Made by a program: the position numbers and the translations under genes
From: Ahaetulla prasina
Lineage: Eukaryota; Chordata; Lepidosauria; Squamata; Colubridae
Length of the DNA: 64,000 nucleotides
Reading direction: 5' to 3'
NCBI RefSeq assembly: GCF_028640845.1
Contig: NC_080546.1
Location: 36,929,520 to 36,993,519 of the forward strand
The notes under the pieces: generated by a model
The model's database searches: none
What the model was told of the DNA's origin: nothing
Seen by the model: the letters and a program-made list of their open reading frames with translations, nothing else
In this document: one piece after another, positions 12,101-22,100 of the stretch
Position numbering within the stretch: position 1 is the stretch's first letter
How the letters are laid out: every line of letters begins with the position of its first letter

Positions 12101-15100
12101 TTTTGCTAGAGGTTTTAGAATAAAAAATTCCTGGAATTTCATACATGCAGAGCAGAACTCAAATATACCTCCTTCAAATGTGTAAACTATGTTTTCTTTA
12201 ATCTTTTTGTTTCTGTTGTATTTAGTAGAAGATTTAATCACACATAGGCACCTATCACTGTCTCAAGTTTCAACTATCTGTGCATCACTCTGGAATGGTT
12301 TAAACCAGAAAGCTATTTAAATGTGTTTTGTAAAGACTAAGCTTCAGCGCTGACTTTTCATGTGATCGTCTAAAAATAAAGCATATATTGTTTCTTGAAC
12401 CACAAGTCAATACACTGCATATATTTCCAAAATGATAGAATGTTGGCAACAATATTTAGCTTGCAGGGAAATCCCTTAGTGTAGATTAGACATACTTAGA
12501 ATAAAATTGGCCTGTTATTGCCAACCTGGCCCAAATCAGCTGAAACTAACTGCTACTGTCCTTATTGTTAGCAGGGAATGCTGTGGTTAGGTATGACAAA
12601 AGCACTTTCTCTGTCTCTTTACAAAGTGTCAGAGAAAGCTTTGGTTGAACAAATCCATGATGGGTGATGCATTTGTAGCCCATTTTGACCAGGGCATATG
12701 GAAGACTGTGATTTGAAATATGGGAGTATTAAATGAGCATGAAGTGACAAAGAAAAATAGATACACATTTGCTTTACAAACAAAGAAGAAGGAAAATATA
12801 ATAGATCTGAATGAAATTAGTGAACACAACTTGATGACATAACAGAAATTTGGAAATCCACGAATGAATGATGAGTAGGGACTGCATAGAAGTCCTGTTT
12901 GTTCTGAATATATAATTTAAATATGACAAAGGAATGAAAACAAATATAAAATTGTTAATTGATGTGATTATTTATTAAAAGAATTGAGAGAATAAGTGAA
13001 GCTAGAATATTGATTTGAAAATAAATATATTGGAGACCAAAGTAATTGTAATTGACAGAAAAAAATGGAGTGAACAACTTGTATGTAAATGGTAAAAGGC
13101 TAATTAAAGATGCAGAAATGAATACAGAAAGGTTAAGATATGTAAAAATGTTAGCAAATAGCATGTGGTTTGGAATGAACATTTGTCAAAATAGGCAAAA
13201 TGACTGACCGAAATATTCTTTTGTTTACTTTGTTAAATGGCAGCAAGAATGGTATAGATCAAGGGAAACAGAAAAGTAAGCTTCATGTGATGGGAATGAG
13301 TTAATAGTTAAGTAATATGTGGTAAGAAGGGATAGAATCCAGAATGAACTAGTGTTCTAGTGACTAATACAAAGTATGTTGAAGTGGCTGGTTATATAAG
13401 AAGAATATATTAGTAAAAATGGAATAAGAAAGCAAGTTAATGAAGAAAATAGGAAGGAGGTAAAGTTGGGTTTATAACTATAGTTCTTTTTATTGTTCAT
13501 TCATTTTAAATTCTTCAGTCTACAATTACTTGTTGTACTTCTCCACTGTGTATAAAGTTTACCACAAAAGAAAACAGCATGATGGGTATACATGTACCTT
13601 ACTTTGTCCATTTTTCTTACTTTACATTTTTCCTTGCTTTACATTTTTCTCTTCCTCTTCACTACCTCCTTCCATCATAACATTCAAGCATCATTCAGAT
13701 GCAAGCTTAATGTGTATTATAAAGGTTATTAAGGTAATGCTGTAGTAATAATGCTCATTTTATAGAACTGGTGCAAGAATAGTGATTTTTGTGAAACATT
13801 TAGAGCTATTTAGGTAAAACTTTTAAAAATACTCTAATATATTTTCAACTTTTTGCAGTATGCCTGTGTGAATAAATGTATGAGAAATTGGAAGTGGAAT
13901 ATCATGTACTTTTACACTTGAATTAAAATGTTTTTTATTGTTTTTTCTTGCCACCTGTAGGTATTTAGACAGCGTGACCAATAAAGACAGCACATTGCCA
14001 CCAATTCCTCACCTTCATTCACTACTAAGTGATGACATAGGGCCTTATCCTGAAGTAGATATATTTAGGCTCATCAGAACTTCCTATGAGGTAATTTCAT
14101 GAACATATTGGTAATTAAACATGAATAGGAAAAAGTACACTCACCAAGCAAATGATTTTTTTCCCACTCTTCTAACTCAATATTATGTCCCACATTTTTA
14201 GCCCAAGCTATCATTGGCCCCTTTACAATTTCAAATCAAAATGTAATAAATACTTATATATTTTGGATAGTAATTTCTCTTCCAGGCCTGTTAATAATTT
14301 GTCTAGTTGTGTTAAGTTCGGTTCAAATCCAAATTCCTCTAAATCTTTTTTGTATCTCTATTGTAGCTGGAGATAAGGACACCAATCTATAATTATTCCC
14401 TATTCCTTTAATTCTTGGTTAGATTTTAATCTTCCTCTGTTATCCAAAATTTCATTATATTTTACCATTTTACCAATGTCTAATGTATTAGGGTGGATCA
14501 TTGCCTCATACTGGATAGCCAGCCCAGTATTTTAAAATAGTGCGTCTTCCTGATTCCTTTCCACGTCTGTATCAGCAAATCTTGCAATGCATGTCTATAG
14601 AAATATAATTTTTTCTTGTTTCTGGCGCTTCAGATGAAGGCATGTGGAGGGGCTTATTTTAGTGCATGCGCTCAAAAGCCCGATTGGGCTTATCAGGGGA
14701 TGTCTTATTTTCAGGGGGGAAAGGGTAGCTCTGTCCTCTCTAATCCTTTGTTCTTCAAGATGTGTTGGGATGTCATGGCTGTTATCTAATCTGGCTAGAA
14801 ATTCTGAGACCTATTCTGTATTTCCAACACATGGAAATGAAGTTGGGAAAGCTGCTCAACACAGAAAGAACAGGAATTACTTTTGAATTATATGTAGACA
14901 ATCCATAACCTTTAAGAGTATTTCCTTACTTGAAGATATCAACAAAATGACCATGTGGGGGGAAAAGCAGAGGTAGTTTAAATGGGTGCTAGTTCCCTGT
15001 TGGCTTTCCCATTACATTTTTGTAGGCAGCTGGCAGAGAGTGTTGAAAATCACAATTACTTAGCTGTGCCAATGCTGCAGTAGCCACAACTGCTGTAAAG

Positions 15101-16116
15101 ATCCTTAAAATTTCAATTATCTGGGAATAATGCAGCCAGATTTTGTATGCATTCTTTTAAATTGGCAGATATGAGGCACTTTAATTCAAAACTTTGTGTG
15201 CTATGATACTGTATGTTGTTTGGGTTAATGGAAGATTTCAAACAGACCAACAAAAATGAGAGTTTTAGTAGTATACAGATACCAAATTCCCTGGATGAAA
15301 TCACTGTTGAAATTAATAGCATGCATTCTTGAATATAGGATTGCATTGATAATGATTGCAGGGTTTATTTTTATTTATTTATTTATATCCCATCAGTATT
15401 ATTTTTACAAATAACTCAGGGCAGTGCACATATCCAATACATCTTCCCTCTCCTATTTTCCCCACAACAAACACCCCATTAATGGTTTGGACTGAGAGTG
15501 ACTGTCCAAAGTTGGCTTTCATAATAAAACAGGACTTGTACTTGCAGTTTCCTGCTTTTTAGCCTGGTGCCTTAACCAATACACCAAATTGGCTCTCTGC
15601 CAACTGGTTTGTCTCAATTGATGCATAAATAGAAGGGCAACACCAATGCGGATTATCCATGTTTGATAACTTGAATGGAAATCAAGTTTTCATGATATTA
15701 AAAAGGCACAATAGCACAGACAAGCATATATAAGGCTCTAATTATTTTCTAACTACATTTAGTATTTATGTAATCTATGCATTAGTGGCTTTAAATATGT
15801 GATAGATTTACATCAAAAAGTGAACTGTGAACCTCTTCTACATATCTTTTTTCATATCTTATCCTTATGGAAGTCATACCCAGAACAATAGTAATAATAT
15901 TGCACTATATATTTTTGTGGTCTCTTATTAAATCATTTAGAAGAAATAGTAGAGGGTTAAAGAGACCTACTGCCTAATCTGTACCTGTGGTAGAGATTTC
16001 TGCACCTGCAACAGAATGACCTTGAAATACTGATCTCTTGTATCCTTGCTCTACTCCTTTTCTAGCTGAAGATCGATCGATCTATCTATCGATCGATCGA
16101 TCTATCTATCTGTCTG

Positions 16117-16193
<77 letters not shown>

Positions 16194-19100
16194 AGTCTAT
16201 CCTTCCCCACTCTGTCCCTGCTACAAATATATGAAGTTGTGATCTCTGAGATATGCATCTAGAATCTAAATGCTTTTAGAACTGAAATGTTTAAAATATA
16301 TTGAAATTCTGCCTAATTAATTTTGTCTTAGATATTTGACCTTAGTATTGCCACTAAAATTTCCTGTCCTTTTCTCTTTATATGACTGTTTTTCTGGCAT
16401 GTCAGAATATATATTTTAACCTGCTATTTAAAAAAGGAAGATGTAACCCCTGATTTTACATTTAGTCATACCTTTAGTCACATCTTAGGTACTTTATTTA
16501 GGTAATGTCTAAGTGAAATTGTCTTTTAGTATATTTTGTATCTTAAATTTTGCAGGAAGAATGAATGTATTTTTTTTCTATTAGAAATTTGGCACCATTA
16601 GAGCAGATTTGATTGAACAAATGAGATTCAAACAAAGGTTGAAGGTCATTCAAACCCTAGAAGATACCACTAAACGAAATGTGGTAAGTTCTTGGGGGTT
16701 TTGTTCTTTGAATTTAAATATTAAAGATAAGTATGTGTGTTTAAAGTTTCGCCTTTTTATATTTTGAAGGTACGAACCATAGTAACTGAAACTTCATTTA
16801 CAATAGATGAGCTGGAAGAACTTTATGCCCTTTTCAAGGTAACCTTCAAATAGCTGTCTTGTATCTATGTTATTTATAGCAGATACCACACTTCCTTTTT
16901 CTTACTAAGTACTACTTGTCAAATTAATAGTTTCTAAACTTTATTTAAAGAGAGCAAAATGTGCTACTGAGAAAATGTTTAATTGAAAAAGCAGAACATT
17001 TTCATTTCCCCTTAATGTACAAGGATATGGTATTTAAATTACACTTTAAAATGAGTGAAATGCTTGTCCAGAAAACAAATGTAACTGTTTATTGTTATGT
17101 AGACAATATTTTTGGGATATAATCAATAAAACAAAGGGACGCTAGTTAATTGTTTTCACCCTAAAAAATTATCATACCTGCACACTTGCTGTAAAGCCAG
17201 ATTTGAAGTTACAGATTAAATTGTATCCAGGATACTCACTGGACTTGGAGATTCAACTTTCTTTTAAATCAAGTACTATAGTAAATCTCAAGCAATAATA
17301 TATCTGAGACAAATGACAATTTTCCCTGTCTGTTTAAAAAGGCAGATATAAACACAATCTATAACCAGAAACACATATTTCGTTGTTTACATGTATAAAC
17401 TATTATTTCTCTAGGCTTTCTAGGCCAGGGGTCTCCAACCTTGGTCCCTTTAAGACTTTTGGACTTCAAGCAAAGCTGGCTGAAGAACTCTGGGAGTTGA
17501 AGTCCACAAGTCTTAAAAGAGCCAAATTTGCAGACCCCTGCGCTAAGAGATAGTAACAGGTGCAAAATGATCCAGTGAGTTCCATACTCAGATGGGAATT
17601 TGAACTTGGATCTTTCCATTCCAGACTAACATTTTAGTGCTGGGTAACTTGGGCTTCTAGATTACTCCTTGTCCCAGGTGTATGAAGTGACACCAGTCAG
17701 TGAATAAGAGGATAACAGTTTTGGAACTTAATAACAGAAAGACGTGTGATGATAGAAATATATAGATAGAAACATTTCTGGATGGAGTTTATTCTATTTC
17801 TGTGTCTATATTTACTTCCAAGAACTGTGACACTGAGTGAATTAATATTATAACTAGAACAATACTAATACCAGGCAAATACAAAAAACATTTTTATATT
17901 AAGATGTTTTTAAGATGCATAAACTGTGATGGGAAAAGTTGCTGAAATAACTATAGAGATTATAATAACTTCACATGCCTTGTTTTTCTAACAGGCAGAG
18001 CATCTCACTAGCTGCTACTGGGGAGGCACCAGCAATGCTACTGACCGTCATGATCCAAGCTTGCCTTATTTGGAACAGTACCGCATAGACTTTGAGCAGT
18101 TCAAAGGGATGTTTACTCTTCTCTTTCCTTGGGCATGTGGAACTCATTCTGATGTTCTAGCTGCACGCTTGTTCAGATTGCTGGATGAGAACGGCGATTC
18201 CTTAATTAACTTCCGGGAATTTGTCTCTGGACTTAGTAAGAACAAAATCCAATGGCATTTGGCTCTTTTTTTATCCCCATTACTATAAAATTATTGTCTG
18301 GCATGCAGTCATTCATGAGACAGATTTGCATTATAAAATATGTCTGTGATTTTTTTTTTTGCCATTGTTTATAGATAGTGAATATTCTTCAAATCTATTG
18401 TTTATAGATAGTGAATATTCTTCAAATCCTCCTATTTGTAATCTATTAGTAGAAATACATCCCCCTTTCTGAGATTAGGTGCTATACTGTATTTGAGTCA
18501 ATAACTATTGTTTTGGCTCTGACTGCACAATTTATTTAAAGTCAGCACTGAATATACGTGTACAGACAGTCTTGAAATGTATTCTTTATGAAAATAACTC
18601 AATTAAAGAACACAAAATATTGAAATGGACCTCAAATCCCAGAATTATTCTATATCTGAATTGGTATATATAGCAATGACTCTTATTTTAAAGGGATATG
18701 TAATCAGCTGAACTTGCTTACAGCACTGTATATGCTGCCCAGTTGATCCAATATATCTTATTTCTCCATAAGATCAAAGGTTTACAGATAGGCCTTTGTT
18801 ACTGTGAGATAAAATAATGTTATTAGTTACTCTAAATCCATGATGGCGAACCTATGCCACACATGCTACAGGTGGCACACAGAGCCCTCTCTGCGGGCAC
18901 GCAAGCCATCACGCCAGCTTATTTCTGCTGTGCATGCACACGTGCCTCCCACAAGGATGTGCAGGGGCAGGGCACACATGGGGCCCATGCACGGGGGGTT
19001 GCAGTGTGCCAGGGTCACATGCACATTGCATTGCACTCAGTGCCGAAAAAGTTAGCCATCACTGCTCTAGATAAATAAGATACTGCATCTTTCTTCACAA

Positions 19101-22100
19101 TACAATTGTAAATTTTGACACTGAATAAAATCCATCTCCTTGCATTGAAATCGTGCCAGGCAAGGAGAGCAAACTTGTTTGGATTTTGCTGGTCACTATA
19201 CTACCCAGATATGATGGCAAAATATCTCCATCCAAAACTTACAGAAGGGGCGATAACTGCTGGTTAGTGTACGAAAGGGTGGACAAAGTAATATTGCCTG
19301 AAGCTGTACTTTTAAATCTAGGTTTTGGTTGTGAATGGTAGTGTGTAAGGCCACATCATTTGAATAGTAAAGCTGTGATTTGCTGGGCTTTAAAGGTTCT
19401 TAAAAGCTGTACTAGGAATTTTGCACAGGGGTATTAAGTCTAACAGGTTCAATATCTAGAAGCAAATATCAGTGATATTAACTGTTTCAGAAGAGCATAT
19501 GTTATGTTAAATTGATGACACTTGGTTGATGAATATATTTAGGATTACTACAATGACTCAATTTCTTCTAGGTGCAGCATGTCATGGAGACCTTACTGAG
19601 AAACTGAAACTACTTTATAAAATGCATGTTTTGCCAGGTATGTAAGCATGGGGTAATTTCAGATAGCTTAACCTTAACATATCTTTCATATGAAATCCTA
19701 TACCATTTTAGGTGATGGTAAGAGGAACTGTAGGGATTGCCATTGCTAAACGATGCAGTCACATGATACCACTGCATCATTTGGCGATGAAAATTCCGGT
19801 TCCAGTTGTCATCGTAACTGGAGGACCACCTAGGTAGAATTCCAGCTATAAATGATAGATATGGAGATGCATGTGTAAAATATGAAATTTGTTGATGGTT
19901 TCTTATATCTGTTTGTACAGATCCACCTTCTGATCCCGAAGAGCCAGATTCAGCATTCGAAGCAACTCAGTACTTCTTTGAAGACATTACACCAGAGTGT
20001 ACACAGGGTAGAAAGATGTGTTAGTTTTCTTGTTCCTGATTAAACATATTGATAATTTTGTACAGTCTCCCTTATCTTCAAAAGAAAAAATAACTAGCTT
20101 GGCTGGGGAGAGGAAAACAACAGTTTTAATAAGATGTCTTTTAAATTTGCATTATCAGATTCTTACAATGACAGATTCAGTAAGCAAATTTGTGAATTCC
20201 ACATACAAACTGATGGCTTACCAACAAAATTTATAATATTTGTTTCTAAACCTGTAGCTCATGATAGATCTAAAGATTGGTATCACAAATTGGATCAATA
20301 TATTTGGATTTATTTATCTGAATCCTGCCTTAATTTTTACAAATAACTCAGCAAGCATACCTTCCTCCCCCTATTTTCTGCACAACAACCCTGTGAAGTG
20401 GGCTGGGCTGAGAGAAAGTGGCTCAAGGTCACCCAGCTGGCTTTCATGGCTAAGGCAGAACTTGAACTCACAGTCTCCTGCTTTCTAACCTGGTGTCTTA
20501 ACCACTAGACAAGGCTGGCTCTTTCGTTGAGAGTTTTTGTTGAGAAGATAATGGTAGATTAAAATATGTTCATGTCAAGATCAATATTCCATGTAGTCAC
20601 TTTGAAAGAAGTTTAAATATTGAGCATGTTTAATAAAACTATATATAAACATAAATATGAATATAATTGTACAAAAACAAACACAGTTCCTTATTAATGT
20701 ATTTTCCCAAATTGCTGAAAATACAGTTTATTACAGAACTAGTTATTTATTAATTAAGGTAGAGGAAGAACATAAAACTAGAAATATTAATTATAACTAT
20801 TCAATAGTAGGAGATACTAAGTGCAGTTCCATGTTCTGCAATTGTTACAGTAAAATTCAATAGCCATTGTTTGTTATAGACTAACGATGGCTTTGGGGTG
20901 GCAATCAATAGATAGGTTCTTTCCTTTTAGTATCTAATTCTGGTACAGAGTTGTAGCTGATGCTTTCTCTCAAAGATTTTTCTTTTCTCAGATTTTTTAT
21001 TAGAATTCTTCCATAAAACATGGATTTAGTATTTAGTCTTGGAAAATCTGCCAGATACAAGCTTTCCTAGTTTGCAGCACTTGGCACAGATCAACCTTGG
21101 TTGAGCTTGAGAAAGCAAACCAGGCTCAGGCCTGATTATTATTTGGACCACAAAAAATCCCCAGGCATTAGAATTCTATGGGAAATCGAAAAACATTGAA
21201 AAGGATGCAATGATCAATTACGTTGCTGCAAACAACAATAGCAAATAAGGAACCCTAGAAGGTCAAGTTCACGTAGTCATCAGGAATTGACTGATGACTA
21301 ATTTACAATCTTGACTGTAAATTAGGCTGCTATACCAGTGGTGGGATTCTACCGGTTCAGACCAGTTCGGGCAAACTGTTAGCTCCGACTTTCAGCTGTG
21401 AGCGAACCAGTTCACTCCGATTTTGAAGTGGGCCCGCCCGCCCCTCCGTTATACTCACCTATATTTTCATTTCCGAAGCCCAGTTGATCAGCACAGCAGA
21501 GTGGATTGCCGCACCTCAGCTGTTTTCCTTCCCTGCAGCAATGCGGAAGGCGAGTTTTCTCCAAACTGCGCATGCACACTTAGCAAACCACTTGTTAAAC
21601 TGGTAGGATCCCACCCCTGTGCTGTACCATGGCATTTTGAAAAAAGAGTGCTTATATATTCATCCTTTTATTAGTTGTTGCTGTAGAAGGAAGGAACAGA
21701 CATGGAGCTGAAGAGGGATTTGTTAATGTGAGTTTGAAAACAGAAAAAGGTATGCTGTTTATTATCTTTACCAACCATCACGGCTATTAGGGGAATTGTA
21801 TTTGGGCCATAATCAGATAAACATTACTGTGTTTTGGATAATTGATTGTAATAGGAAAGAAGAATTCTCAAGAAAATAAAAATTGCCTTAAAATCTGGAG
21901 TCAAGAGAATAAACCCAAAGCCAAAACTGCAAAGGACTTACCTAAACTAAATCAGGTAAGTGTTCTTTTGAAAAATGCAAAATTAGCATACGCATGATGC
22001 TAAATGTGCATGATGGGATTTCATATCAGTAAAGCATATATATAGCTTAACCTTGGGATGGGATTAAAACTTGAAAGATTTAATTCCAATTGCAGAATAC

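Noticed and set aside
9366..13745. Paired 60-98-codon frames in the duplicated intron (such as 9366-9605 and 12002-12241)
   Set aside because: Identical frames appear because the DNA is duplicated. No conserved motif, and the intron is spliced out of TBC1D9.
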